NCBI GenBank assembly: GCA_945906905.1
Contig: CAMDSM010000004.1
Coordinates: 1 to 32,781, forward strand
Direction: 5' to 3'
Length of the DNA: 32,781 bases
DNA from: Altererythrobacter xiamenensis
GTDB lineage: Bacteria > Pseudomonadota > Alphaproteobacteria > Sphingomonadales > Sphingomonadaceae
The notes beneath the pieces were generated by a model that had not been told where the DNA came from, did no database searches, and worked only from the letters and a program-made list of their open reading frames with translations. Below are positions 1-8,496 of the stretch, in pieces (positions within the stretch are counted from its first letter, which is position 1; each line of letters opens with the position of its first letter). Position numbers and translations under genes: made by a program.

Positions 1-1
1 T

Positions 2-982
2 GCGCTGTTCGACCTGCCGTTTACCGAGCTGTTGTTCCACGCCGCGACAGTCCACCGCGCGCATCACGCAGCCGACGAAGTGCAATTGTGCACGCTGCTC
101 TCGATCAAGACCGGCGGCTGTCCGGAGGATTGCGGCTATTGCTCGCAAAGCGCCTCGGCCAACAGCGGGGTGGAAGCGACCAAGCTGATGGACGTGCAGG
201 CCGTGCTGCAACGCGCCGCGCAGGCCAAGGATGCAGGCAGCCAGCGGTTCTGCATGGGTGCCGCCTGGCGCAATCCCAAGGATCGCGACATGCCAGCGAT
301 TGTCCAGATCGTGGCAGGCGTGCGGGCCATGGGGCTGGAAACCTGCATGACGCTGGGCATGTTGACACCGCATCAGGCCGGGCAACTGGCCGAAGCGGGC
401 CTCGACTATTACAACCACAATATTGACAGCAGCCCGGAATATTATGAGCGCGTTATCTCCACCCGCACGATGGCCGATCGCCTTGATACGCTGGCCAATG
501 TCCGCGCGGCGGGGCTGAATGTCTGTTCGGGCGGGATCGTCGGCATGGGCGAAACACGCGCCGACCGGGTTGGCTTCATCCACACGCTTTCCACCCTGCC
601 GCAGCACCCCGAAAGCGTGCCGGTCAACGCACTGGTGCCGGTGAAAGGCACGGTTTTGGGCGATATGCTGGCCGATACGCCGCTGGCCAAGATCGACGAT
701 ATCGAATTCGTCCGCACCGTATCTGTGGCGCGCATCACCATGCCGCTGTCGATGGTCCGCCTCTCCGCCGGGCGCGAGGCAATGAGCGATGCCACGCAGG
801 CGCTGTGCTTCATGGCGGGTGCGAACTCGATCTTCACCGGCGACAAACTTCTGACCGCGCCGAATGCTGGCGATGACAGCGATGCGGCGCTATTCGCACG
901 GCTGGGACTTTCCGCGATGCAGGGCGAAGAGCCGATGCGGGCCAAGGCTGTGGCTTGCAGTTTCGGAGCAGGTGAACAATGA
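2..982 (+). CDS. bioB: Biotin synthase BioB, 5' truncated by the window edge
   Basis: Radical SAM enzyme that inserts sulfur into dethiobiotin, the last step of biotin synthesis. The reading frame is open from base 2, so the start lies outside the window; the 326 codons present, against about 346 residues in E. coli BioB, suggest only some 15-25 N-terminal residues are missing. The radical SAM cluster motif CxxxCxxC ([10 protein letters not shown]) is at residues 40-47 of the fragment. The cysteines that bind the second, sacrificial [2Fe-2S] cluster are seen in [12 protein letters not shown] and LNVCSG, with its arginine in MVRLSAGRE. No other bio gene lies downstream; the stop overlaps the next start (ATGA), so the small membrane protein gene is probably cotranscribed. 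Confidence 0.96.
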   Translation, partial: ALFDLPFTELLFHAATVHRAHHAADEVQLCTLLSIKTGGCPEDCGYCSQSASANSGVEATKLMDVQAVLQRAAQAKDAGSQRFCMGAAWRNPKDRDMPAIVQIVAGVRAMGLETCMTLGMLTPHQAGQLAEAGLDYYNHNIDSSPEYYERVISTRTMADRLDTLANVRAAGLNVCSGGIVGMGETRADRVGFIHTLSTLPQHPESVPVNALVPVKGTVLGDMLADTPLAKIDDIEFVRTVSVARITMPLSMVRLSAGREAMSDATQALCFMAGANSIFTGDKLLTAPNAGDDSDAALFARLGLSAMQGEEPMRAKAVACSFGAGEQ

Positions 983-1317
983 CCTTCGCCCTTGCACTGC
1001 TGCTCGTGAGTCTCGTTGCCATTATTGTCGCCGCATGCGTGTTTCGGGCAATCTGGTCTTCGCTTGGCACGTCTCGACCCTTTCTTGCGGGGCTTGTGTG
1101 CTGCGTCATCGGCTGCACTCCCCTTACATGGTTCATATCGGAGGACTGGTTCGGACTAGGGGAACTTGCTTTGCACGGGCCACTCATTGCCATGTCCGCC
1201 GGGCTGGCACTTGTCGGCTTCATTTATTTTCTGGTTGGCTCTATTATCGGTCTGCGCAACGCAGTCCCTGCGCTTAAAAGGATAATGAAGATTGTCATCG
1301 ATGATTCACTTAATTGA
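979..1317 (+). CDS. Small three-helix membrane protein of unknown function
   Basis: 112 residues with three hydrophobic segments at about 3-23, 35-53 and 68-92 and a short basic/acidic C-terminal tail. I do not recognise a family. The start codon overlaps the bioB stop by four bases (ATGA), which supports translation coupling and a real gene. Its codons look less GC-biased than those of bioB (for example the TTTATTTT-containing stretch coding for the third helix), as is common for poorly conserved membrane proteins. A role in biotin metabolism is not implied by sequence; only the position links them. Confidence 0.6.
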   Translation: MTFALALLLVSLVAIIVAACVFRAIWSSLGTSRPFLAGLVCCVIGCTPLTWFISEDWFGLGELALHGPLIAMSAGLALVGFIYFLVGSIIGLRNAVPALKRIMKIVIDDSLN

Positions 1318-1347
1318 TCGCTGCGAAGTAGGCCGCCTGACAATCAA

Positions 1348-2160
1348 ATGACCTTCGACTACCCCGCCTATATCGCCTGCTTCCTGAGCGGCGACGACGA
1401 TGCGCTGGTGGAGCGGTTCTTTGCCGACGATTGCGAAATGCATTCCGGCAGCGGCGTGCGGCGGGGGAAGGTGGGGATGAAGGAATTCCTCGCCTGGGCG
1501 CATGATGGGGTGCGGGAATGTCCGCGTATTCAGCATTACGTGCAGGATGAAAGCAGCCTGTTTGCCGATATCGACATGGATTTCCACGCTACCCGCCACC
1601 GGCCCGACTTTCCTTTCGGCGCAATGTATCCCGGTGACACCATAACGGTTAAATTTCTCGCTCGCTATGACCTTAATGGTGAAGGAAAGATTACCCGGCT
1701 CAGCACCATGACATGGCCGCCCGAGCAAGGCGTGACCAAGATCGCGCCGCTGGGCGGGCATCCAGGTCAGGTGGCGGCCTATCACGCTTATGCGGCGGCG
1801 TTTTCGGCGGGCGATCCGTCACGCTACACGCGGTTTTACACCGATGATGTGGTGCTGGAACTGGGTTCGGTTCCGCCGATCTATGGCGCCACGGGCATCG
1901 CCGAATACTACACCGCGATGTTCAAATCGGTGCGCGAGATGCTGACGATCCATTCGCTTGATGCCAGCGACGAACAGCTGGTGGTCGATTGCACTAGCCG
2001 CTTTACCGCCGCGACCGATGCGCCAGATTTCGTGGTCGGGGCGTTGAAGCGAGGCGACTCTATCGATGTGCGGGTGATCGTGACCTATGCCTTGCGCGCA
2101 GGACGCATCTGCCACATCGGCGTGAAACGCGGCGGGGAGCCGGTGTTTCCGCGGGCTTGA
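1348..2160 (+). CDS. Two-domain NTF2-like (SnoaL-type) protein
   Basis: 270 residues made of two similar alpha+beta cone domains, about 1-125 and 140-265. Matching landmarks are the opening helices with acidic turns (SGDDDALVERFFADD and SAGDPSRYTRFYTDD), a middle helix after a glycine turn, and a late GD-[ST]-I-[TD]-V strand in each half. This points to an internally duplicated NTF2/SnoaL-like protein, a fold used for isomerases, cyclases, hydratases and plain ligand binding. There is no signal peptide, so it should be cytosolic. No catalytic set can be assigned. The 3' end overlaps the convergent MobA-like gene by about 100 bases. The start follows the previous gene by 30 bases without a strong ribosome binding site. 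Confidence 0.72.
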   Translation: MTFDYPAYIACFLSGDDDALVERFFADDCEMHSGSGVRRGKVGMKEFLAWAHDGVRECPRIQHYVQDESSLFADIDMDFHATRHRPDFPFGAMYPGDTITVKFLARYDLNGEGKITRLSTMTWPPEQGVTKIAPLGGHPGQVAAYHAYAAAFSAGDPSRYTRFYTDDVVLELGSVPPIYGATGIAEYYTAMFKSVREMLTIHSLDASDEQLVVDCTSRFTAATDAPDFVVGALKRGDSIDVRVIVTYALRAGRICHIGVKRGGEPVFPRA

Positions 2161-2719
2161 GAAGATCGTCCGCCCGCACAATATCTTCAGGCCGGTCAAT
2201 ATCGAGCAACATTGCAGGCAATGGTTCGAACATTGCCACGCCCTTTCTCGATGAGAGTAAGGCCCCTGCCCCGGCATCGCCCGTCAACCCCGCCAGCTCC
2301 GCCAACAGCGCCGGGCCAAACAGCGCAGGCACTCCCGCCTTGCCGTTCGGGTAAAGCGTCGCCGCCAATGGCCCGGCACCCACCAATGCCCGCAGATGCG
2401 CGGGATCGATCAGCGGCATATCCGCCAGCAACACCAGCAGCGTGCGGCCTTCTGCGTGCGCGGCGGCGAGAGCCAGCGAGGTGCCGAGGCCTTGCGCGGC
2501 GTTTGGATTGGTCAAAAGCTGCCAACCCGAATCCGCCGCGAATTGCGGAGCCTGCGGGCCGACCACAATCACCCCCGGCTCCAGCCCCGCCGCCTCCACA
2601 GCATCGAGCACCCACTGCCCCACGGGCTTGCCAGCCAACATCGCATCCAGCTTGCCGCCGCCAAACCGGCTCGCCCCGCCTGCCGCCAGCACGGCCACCA
2701 GAACGCCTGTATCAGCCAT
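2060..2719 (-). CDS. MobA/MocA-like molybdenum cofactor nucleotidyltransferase
   Basis: 219 residues. The N-terminal signature LAAGGASRFGGGK (11-23) is the nucleotide-binding loop of the MobA-like NTP transferases, followed by the metal-binding LADMP (98-102) and the late DIDRPED (173-179) typical of the cofactor cytidylyl/guanylyl transferases (MocA/MobA, CoxI-associated). Such enzymes attach CMP or GMP to molybdopterin. The ATG at 2719 overlaps the XdhC stop by eight bases, and XdhC plus a MocA-like enzyme is a classic maturation pair for xanthine-dehydrogenase-type enzymes. Odd: the family normally ends soon after DIDRPED, but here an Arg-rich tail (10 Arg in the last 27 residues) runs antisense into the neighbouring NTF2-like gene. 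Confidence 0.85.
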   Translation of the reverse strand: MADTGVLVAVLAAGGASRFGGGKLDAMLAGKPVGQWVLDAVEAAGLEPGVIVVGPQAPQFAADSGWQLLTNPNAAQGLGTSLALAAAHAEGRTLLVLLADMPLIDPAHLRALVGAGPLAATLYPNGKAGVPALFGPALLAELAGLTGDAGAGALLSSRKGVAMFEPLPAMLLDIDRPEDIVRADDLLKPAETPAPRRVSRRCGRCVLRARHRSRSPAHR

Positions 2720-3536
2720 GGTGCGGGTGGATCGCTTCATATTCGCCGGCCACTGCGGCCAGGATCGACAAGGCCAGTGCCATCGGCTCACGGCTGTGCT
2801 GAACCACGCCGATCGGGCTGGCCACGCGGGCGATCTGCGACTGCTCGACGCCGCTTGCCAGCAGTCGCTCGGCCCGTTCCTCGCGCGCCGTCCGCCCGCC
2901 TTGCGCGCCAATGAAGAACGCGGGCGTCGCCAACGCCCATTGCAGAATCGCTTGCTCCCATTCGTGATCGTGGAACAGCAGGATAACCGCGCTCCACCGA
3001 TCAATGCCGATGTTGCCGGGAGGCTTGCCGAGTGCGAGCGCGCCGTCTTTGCTGTGGCTCTCCACTTCCAGCCCCGCCGCGCAGCCCAGCAGCGCCAGCG
3101 CCTCCAGCTCCGGCCCCTCGCCAAACAGCACCAGTCGCAGCGCAGGGATATAGTGGCGCTGGGCCAAGGGACCGAGCGGCAAGGCCAGCGTCGCCTCCTG
3201 CCGCATATCGAGCAGGTCCGCCGCCGCGCGGGCTGCTGCACGATCCGGGTTGGGATCGATCAGAATATCCAGACCGCTGCCACACGGCAGGCGAAAGTCG
3301 ATCAGTGGCGACCCTGCACCAAAGCGCATCACCCGCCGCTCACCGCCCGCCAGCACTTCGGCCGCCAGTTGTCGCTCGAGGCAGCCATCGGCCAGGCTGC
3401 CGGTCACCGAACCATCGGGATGCACCGCCAGCTGCGCGCCAAGACGGCGCGAGAAGCTGCCCTCGATGGCACTGATAGTGCACAGCCCCACCCCCGGCTC
3501 AATCGCCGCGCGCAAGGCTGCCCGGTCGTCAGTCAT
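2712..3536 (-). CDS. XdhC/CoxI family protein
   Basis: 274 residues. XdhC-type proteins bind the molybdenum cofactor and help its sulfuration and insertion into xanthine dehydrogenase, CO dehydrogenase and related hydroxylases. The N-terminal XdhC_CoxI domain is seen in the segment around GSLADGCLERQL (residues 46-57, equivalent to the family's GSVSGGCVE motif); the C-terminal Rossmann-like half begins near RLVLFGEGPELEAL and includes the ASPIGV motif close to the end. It sits between the MBL-fold gene (3-base gap upstream) and the MobA-like gene (8-base overlap), so all are one transcript. No molybdoenzyme subunits are in the window, so its client is unknown. Confidence 0.88.
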   Translation of the reverse strand: MTDDRAALRAAIEPGVGLCTISAIEGSFSRRLGAQLAVHPDGSVTGSLADGCLERQLAAEVLAGGERRVMRFGAGSPLIDFRLPCGSGLDILIDPNPDRAAARAAADLLDMRQEATLALPLGPLAQRHYIPALRLVLFGEGPELEALALLGCAAGLEVESHSKDGALALGKPPGNIGIDRWSAVILLFHDHEWEQAILQWALATPAFFIGAQGGRTAREERAERLLASGVEQSQIARVASPIGVVQHSREPMALALSILAAVAGEYEAIHPHHG

Positions 3537-3539
3537 AGC

Positions 3540-4493
3540 TCAATGCTGGTGCGGATCGGGGATGTTCATGACCAGCGTCGGCGTTTCACCGCGCAGTTCC
3601 TGGAAGGTGAGGCGGAGATTGATCAGCGCGCGCGCCCATGGGGTGCCGCCATATTGCAGACCCGGCTTGATCGCATGGTCAAGGAAAATCGCGAAGCTGG
3701 GGTTGCGTTCCATCGCTTCCAACGCCTGTTCCGGCGTGCCGCCATTCTGCAGCGTCTGCTCGGCGGTGGCCACCAGAGCGCGGTTGAACTGGGTGAAGCT
3801 GCGGAATTCGGCCCAGGTCGAGACATTACCGTGGCCCTGGATCACATAATCCACACCCGGGATCGAGTAATAGGCTGCCGTCAGCGTGGTCGGCAGTGCC
3901 AGCATTGATCCGCCCGAGCCGGGATCGATCAGCGGGCTCATATGCCAGGCATAGATATCGCCCGCCGCCATTGCGCGCGCGGCGGGGAAGACGATGAAGG
4001 CATCGCCATCGGTGTGTCCGGCGCCGAAATAATACAGATCAATCTGGTCGGCACCATCGCCGATCGTCATCTGGGTGGAATAGCTGCGATCAACCTCGGC
4101 CACGCCGAAGGGGCCGCCCGCCGTTTCCATCCGCCGCTCTGTGTTGACGTGAGCGATCACTTCGATCCCATCACCCGAGAGCGTTTCGAGCTGGTTGTTC
4201 GAGCCAATGTGATCGGGATGCGAATGGGTGTTGATGATCATGCCCACGGGCTTGTCGGTAATGCGGGCCACTTCGGCCAGGATCGCATCGCCGCTGTTGG
4301 GCAGTTTGGTATCGACCAGCACAACATCATTGGCGCGCACGAACACGGTGGTGTTCCCGCCAGCGCCGAAGATCTTATACACATTGCCGCTGACCTGTTC
4401 GATCTCGGTTATGCCGGGCAGGCCCTGCGCGGTAACGCCCACTGCGGTTAGGCCGCATGTGACGATGGCGCCAAGCACCGCTAAACGCTTCAT
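3540..4493 (-). CDS. Secreted metallo-beta-lactamase-fold hydrolase
   Basis: 317 residues with an N-terminal signal peptide (charged MKR, then a hydrophobic stretch to about VTAQG at 20-24), so probably periplasmic. Zinc ligands of the MBL fold are all visible: THSHPDH (H90, H92, D94, H95), H160 in GAGHTDGD, D179 in AAGDI and H221 in QGHG. This is the glyoxalase II/quinoprotein-relay-like branch, not a clear beta-lactamase; the substrate cannot be read from sequence. The start overlaps the stop of the HupE-like gene upstream (ATGA), placing it second in a four-gene operon. A histidine-containing tail (DPHQH) ends the protein. Confidence 0.88.
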   Translation of the reverse strand: MKRLAVLGAIVTCGLTAVGVTAQGLPGITEIEQVSGNVYKIFGAGGNTTVFVRANDVVLVDTKLPNSGDAILAEVARITDKPVGMIINTHSHPDHIGSNNQLETLSGDGIEVIAHVNTERRMETAGGPFGVAEVDRSYSTQMTIGDGADQIDLYYFGAGHTDGDAFIVFPAARAMAAGDIYAWHMSPLIDPGSGGSMLALPTTLTAAYYSIPGVDYVIQGHGNVSTWAEFRSFTQFNRALVATAEQTLQNGGTPEQALEAMERNPSFAIFLDHAIKPGLQYGGTPWARALINLRLTFQELRGETPTLVMNIPDPHQH

Positions 4494-5623
4494 GATCCCG
4501 CTCCCGATAAAAACACTCTCTCAATGAACCAATAGGCACCCGCTGCGATCACCGCAAGCGAGCCAATTGTCGCGATCTGTCGCGCCAGTTTGTCGCTGCG
4601 ACGACGGATCAGCAGCAGCAGTCCGGTAACCGCCAGAACGATGGCCAGCTGGCCGATCTCCACCCCCAGATTGAAGCCGAACAACGACCACGCCAGCTGC
4701 CTGTCGGGCAAGGCCAGCTCGCGCAGGACATAGGCAAAGCCGAAGCCGTGGATCAGGCCGAAGGCGAAGGCGAAAACGCAGCGGAAATCGCGTGACTTTT
4801 CAGGCTCCGCCCCGCGCAGCAGATTATCCGCCCCCACCACCACAATGCTCAACGCGATCAGCGGCTCAATCACGGCGGAGGGTATCATCACGATTTCGAG
4901 CGCGGCCAGCGTCAGCGTCAGCGAATGGCCAAGCGTAAAGCTGGTCACGATCAGCGCCAGCCGCCGCCATGATCCGCCCAGCAGGATCAGACCGATTACG
5001 AACAGAATGTGGTCCGGCCCGATCATGATGTGATGCACGCCGCTGGGGATGAAGGTGCCCAGCACCGCCAGCACCCCGGCGCTGGTCCCCGCATAATGCG
5101 TGCGCGGACCAGCGCCGTCGCCCATGATCCACTGTTGGCTGAGCGCATCGCCCTCGTAGATATTCACAAAAGTCTGATGGGCCGGATCATAGGGGAACAG
5201 TTGCGCGGCCACTTCCAGCGCGGCGGGCGAAGCGGATGGAATGGTGAAGGTCAGCCGCACCGCGTCATCGCCCGCCACTGGCTCGATCGATTGCCACACC
5301 AGCGGCGCAAGGTTGCCCGGACCAATGTGGATTCGTTGACCGAGAATTGATCCAATTTGGCTGTATTGCCTCGACAACACACTTTGGTCGAGCAATAGTG
5401 CTGGTTCATCGGAATGTAGTTCGTGCGCCAGGTCGATCACATGCACTGTCACCACGCCATCAATCCGCGCCTCCTCAAGGTGCAGATCAAGGTAGCTGAA
5501 CGGTGCGGGATGGGCCTGGGCTGAAATGGTCAGCAGCAAAACACCAACGCTCACCGCCAATATCGCGAAGGCGCGGCCGATGGGGCGTTGCAGACACAGA
5601 ACAGGTTTGAAGAAAAGTTTCAT
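4490..5623 (-). CDS. HupE/UreJ-like integral membrane protein
   Basis: 377 residues from the ATG at 5623. A signal peptide ends near AQA-HPAPF; a periplasmic domain of roughly 130 residues follows, then about six membrane helices. The membrane half carries the conserved motifs of the HupE/UreJ group: GVHHIMIGPDHILF, TLGHSLTL, GLIHGFGFA and GFNLGVEIGQ. Their buried histidines and acids suggest metal handling; HupE/UreJ relatives are linked to nickel and cobalt, but substrate here is unproven. A TTG at 5659 gives a 12-residue longer protein and has a good AAAGGG site seven bases upstream, so the longer form is a real alternative. First gene of the leftward operon, divergent from the efflux operon. 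Confidence 0.87.
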   Translation of the reverse strand: MKLFFKPVLCLQRPIGRAFAILAVSVGVLLLTISAQAHPAPFSYLDLHLEEARIDGVVTVHVIDLAHELHSDEPALLLDQSVLSRQYSQIGSILGQRIHIGPGNLAPLVWQSIEPVAGDDAVRLTFTIPSASPAALEVAAQLFPYDPAHQTFVNIYEGDALSQQWIMGDGAGPRTHYAGTSAGVLAVLGTFIPSGVHHIMIGPDHILFVIGLILLGGSWRRLALIVTSFTLGHSLTLTLAALEIVMIPSAVIEPLIALSIVVVGADNLLRGAEPEKSRDFRCVFAFAFGLIHGFGFAYVLRELALPDRQLAWSLFGFNLGVEIGQLAIVLAVTGLLLLIRRRSDKLARQIATIGSLAVIAAGAYWFIERVFLSGAGS

Positions 5624-5770
5624 CGCCAACGATATGCTGTGGAATACATGGCCGATCAACCTATTACCCTTTGATACACGCTTCCATTTGGAGCAAGTGC
5701 CAGAGAGGACTAGGCGGCGCGTCAGGTCATTTTGCCGTTAATGAGGGTTAGTTTGGGGTCGATTTCCAAC

Positions 5771-7180
5771 ATGACAGGGTGCTTGCTGAAAGGCAGCGGG
5801 CCGTTGCTGGTGCTGCTTGTGGCTGGCTGCGCGCGTCCCGACGTCACCCCGCCGCAAGCCACCATCGTCGTGCCACAGCACTGGGCGGAGAGTGGTGCAA
5901 CGCCGACCAGCCTTGACCTGACCGAATACTGGCAGCTGCTCGATGATCCGCTGATCACCCATCTGGTCGAAACTGCCTTGGCCAACAACCGCGACCTGGC
6001 CCAAAGCGCCGCCCGGCTCGATCAATCGCGCAGCCAGCTGGTGCAGGCGCGCTCATCGTTGCTGCCCAGCCTCAACGCCTCTGGCCGCGGCAATCGCGAT
6101 CTAGGCGACAATGCCCCAGACAGTTTCGGCTTCTCGCTCGGCGTCGATGCCAGCTGGGAGGCGGATATCTTTGGCCAGATCGGTGGCAATATTTCGGCGG
6201 CAGAGGCTGACCTGTTGACCGCCGGTTATTCGCTGGCCGATCTGCAGCGGCTGATCGCCGGGCAAGTGGCCATTTCCGCGATCAATGCCCGCGCCATCGC
6301 CCAACAGCTCGAAATCGCCCGCTCCACGCTGGACAATCAGGAGGACAACCTGCGGATCGCCCGCTGGCGTAATCAGGCAGGGCTTGTCTCCAGTCTCGAT
6401 GTTGAACAGGCGCGGGCGCAACGGGCGCAAACCGCGGCCAGCATTCCGGCGTTGGAAAGCAGCCTTGTCGCCACCGCTAATTCGCTCTCGACCCTGATCG
6501 GAGAGCCTCCCGGCCGTGTGCTGTTTGAACTTGCCGAGCTGCGCCCGATACCCAATCCCACCGCTCTGGCCGGGTTCGAAGCCCCCGCCGATGTGCTGCG
6601 CCGCCGCCCCGATGTGCGCGGGGCCGAAGCCAACCTGCTGTCCGCCACCGCCAGTATCGGCGTGGCCCGGGCGCAATTATATCCGCTGCTGCGCTTGTCG
6701 GGCAATATCGGCTCAAGTTCGCTGGGCATTTCCAACCTGTTTGACGTGATGGCATCAAGCGTGGTCGCCTCTGTCAGCCAGCTGATCTTTGATGGCGGAC
6801 GCACGCAGGCACAGATTGACAGCGCTGAGGCTGGCGCGCGCGGCGCGCTGGCGGCGTGGGAGCAGGCGATCCTTGGCTCGCTGGAAGATGTCGAAAGCGC
6901 GGCAGTAGACCAAAGCAGCGCGATCCAACGCGTCGCGCTCAATGTTGAGGCGGTCGATGCGGCCAGCAATTCGGTGCTTCTAGCCCGCAGCCAATACCAG
7001 GCCGGCCTGAGTGACTTCCAGACGCTGCTGTCGGCCGAAAGCCAGCTGCTGTCCGCCCGCAACCAGCTGGTCAGCGCGCAGGCCGACCGGGCGAGCGCTT
7101 TCGTGAGGTTGACCCAGGCGCTGGGCGGTGGCTGGAATGCCCGTGAATTCTCCCTGCCTAGCGAAGACAGGACGCCGTAA
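5771..7180 (+). CDS. NodT-family outer membrane efflux lipoprotein
   Basis: 469 residues. TolC-like channel of a tripartite exporter, predicted to span the outer membrane and reach into the periplasm. The ATG at 5771 gives a compact lipoprotein signal with lipobox VAGC (Cys20). ATG at 5741 or TTG at 5732 would lengthen the n-region to 30 or 33 residues before that Cys and are less likely. Two OEP repeats follow, about 55-240 and 265-450; the second opens with the NodT hallmark PADVLRRRPDVRGAEANL. Long Ala/Gln-rich helices fit the tunnel. The stop and the next start share a base (TAATG), so it is coupled to the adaptor gene. Substrates are not evident. Confidence 0.92.
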   Translation: MTGCLLKGSGPLLVLLVAGCARPDVTPPQATIVVPQHWAESGATPTSLDLTEYWQLLDDPLITHLVETALANNRDLAQSAARLDQSRSQLVQARSSLLPSLNASGRGNRDLGDNAPDSFGFSLGVDASWEADIFGQIGGNISAAEADLLTAGYSLADLQRLIAGQVAISAINARAIAQQLEIARSTLDNQEDNLRIARWRNQAGLVSSLDVEQARAQRAQTAASIPALESSLVATANSLSTLIGEPPGRVLFELAELRPIPNPTALAGFEAPADVLRRRPDVRGAEANLLSATASIGVARAQLYPLLRLSGNIGSSSLGISNLFDVMASSVVASVSQLIFDGGRTQAQIDSAEAGARGALAAWEQAILGSLEDVESAAVDQSSAIQRVALNVEAVDAASNSVLLARSQYQAGLSDFQTLLSAESQLLSARNQLVSAQADRASAFVRLTQALGGGWNAREFSLPSEDRTP

Positions 7181-8484
7181 TGAGCCAGACCGAACAGACC
7201 AGTCCTTCAGACATCGAGGAATTCCTCGGCAGCGACAAGAAGCCCTGGTGGAAACGCAAGATCGTGTGGATCCCGGCGCTGCTGGTCGTGCTCGGCCTGA
7301 TCGGCTGGGCGGTGCTCGGCGGGGAAGAAGCCAAGCCCGAATATATCACCGAAGAAGTGGAAACCCGCAGCCTCGATCTGCTGGTCACCGCCACCGGCAA
7401 CCTGCGCCCGACCAATCAGGTTGAAGTCGGCTCCGAAGTGTCGGGCCGGGTTGATCAGGTGCTGGTCGATGTGAATGACCTGGTGGTGCGCGGACAAGTG
7501 CTGGCGCTGATCAACACCGATGTGATCGACGATCAGATCACCCAAGGCCGCGCCAACCTCAATGCCGCACGCGCTGCTGTGGAGCAGGCCCGCGCAACGA
7601 TGGATGTCGATGTCGCCCAGCTTGAGCGTCTGCGTGAGGTCTATCGCCTGTCCGATGGCCGCGTGCCCTCGCAGCAGGAAATGGCCGCTGCTGAAGGCGC
7701 GGTGCGGCGCAATCGCGCGGGCGTTGCAGCGGCGCAAGCCAATGTCGTCGCCTCGCAAGCCTCACTCTCCACCGCTTTGACCAACCGTGATCGCGCAGTA
7801 ATCCGCTCGCCCGTGGCCGGTGTGGTTCTGGTCCGCCAGATTGAGCCGGGGCAAACTGTCGCCGCCAGCTTCAACACCCCCACCCTGTTCGTACTGGCCG
7901 AGGATCTGTCGCGGATGCAGCTACGGGTGAAGGTGGATGAAGCTGACGTGGGTCAGGTGGAATCCGGCCAGGCGGCCACTTTCACCGTCGATGCCTATCC
8001 TGGCCGCGAGTTCCCGGCCACTGTCGAGCGGGTCGATCTCGCGTCGGGCAATATCGCCACAGCCGCCGACACCGCTGCCCAAAGCAATGCCGTGGTCGAA
8101 TATGAGGCGCGCCTCACGGTCAACAATTCCGATGGCCTGCTGCGCCCCGGCATGACCGCCACCGCCAATATCGCAACCCAGAACACCGCCGCGCAAATGG
8201 TCGTCCCCAACGGCGCATTGCGCTTCGCCCCGCCCGAGGACGAGGAAACCGGCGGCGTGCAACTCAGAGGCGATGGCGAAGAATTCGGACTGGAGCGTGA
8301 GGAAGAACGCGCCACCATTGGCGCGGGCAGCCAGCAGACGGTGCATGTGCTCGATGCATCGGGCGATCTTCGGGCGATCACCGTCACCACCGGGCTTTCG
8401 GACGGGCGCTACACCGTCGTGACGTCAGACGAGCTGGAGCCGGGCATGCGGGTTGTCACCGCGATCAAGTCTGAGACTGAGTGA
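7180..8484 (+). CDS. Periplasmic adaptor (MacA/HlyD-like membrane fusion protein)
   Basis: 434 residues. An inner-membrane anchor helix lies at about 28-47 after a cytosolic N-terminus. The split lipoyl domain is seen at 80-112 (EVGSEVSGRVDQVLVDVND) and 205-230 (IRSPVAGVVLVRQIEPGQ), with an Ala-rich coiled-coil hairpin between them (about 113-200). Beta-barrel and membrane-proximal domains follow. It should bridge the FtsX-type permease and the NodT channel. Odd: a very acidic loop at 351-377 (11 Asp/Glu in 27 residues) interrupts the C-terminal domain. Being inside the channel-ATPase-permease operon makes the adaptor role secure; similarity to MacA is by architecture. Confidence 0.92.
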   Translation: MSQTEQTSPSDIEEFLGSDKKPWWKRKIVWIPALLVVLGLIGWAVLGGEEAKPEYITEEVETRSLDLLVTATGNLRPTNQVEVGSEVSGRVDQVLVDVNDLVVRGQVLALINTDVIDDQITQGRANLNAARAAVEQARATMDVDVAQLERLREVYRLSDGRVPSQQEMAAAEGAVRRNRAGVAAAQANVVASQASLSTALTNRDRAVIRSPVAGVVLVRQIEPGQTVAASFNTPTLFVLAEDLSRMQLRVKVDEADVGQVESGQAATFTVDAYPGREFPATVERVDLASGNIATAADTAAQSNAVVEYEARLTVNNSDGLLRPGMTATANIATQNTAAQMVVPNGALRFAPPEDEETGGVQLRGDGEEFGLEREEERATIGAGSQQTVHVLDASGDLRAITVTTGLSDGRYTVVTSDELEPGMRVVTAIKSETE

Positions 8485-8496
8485 GCTGGACCCAGG

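Noticed and set aside
2442-3908. A 488-codon forward frame spanning opposite XdhC and parts of its neighbours.
   Set aside because: It crosses the boundaries of three supported reverse-strand genes and shows no motif.
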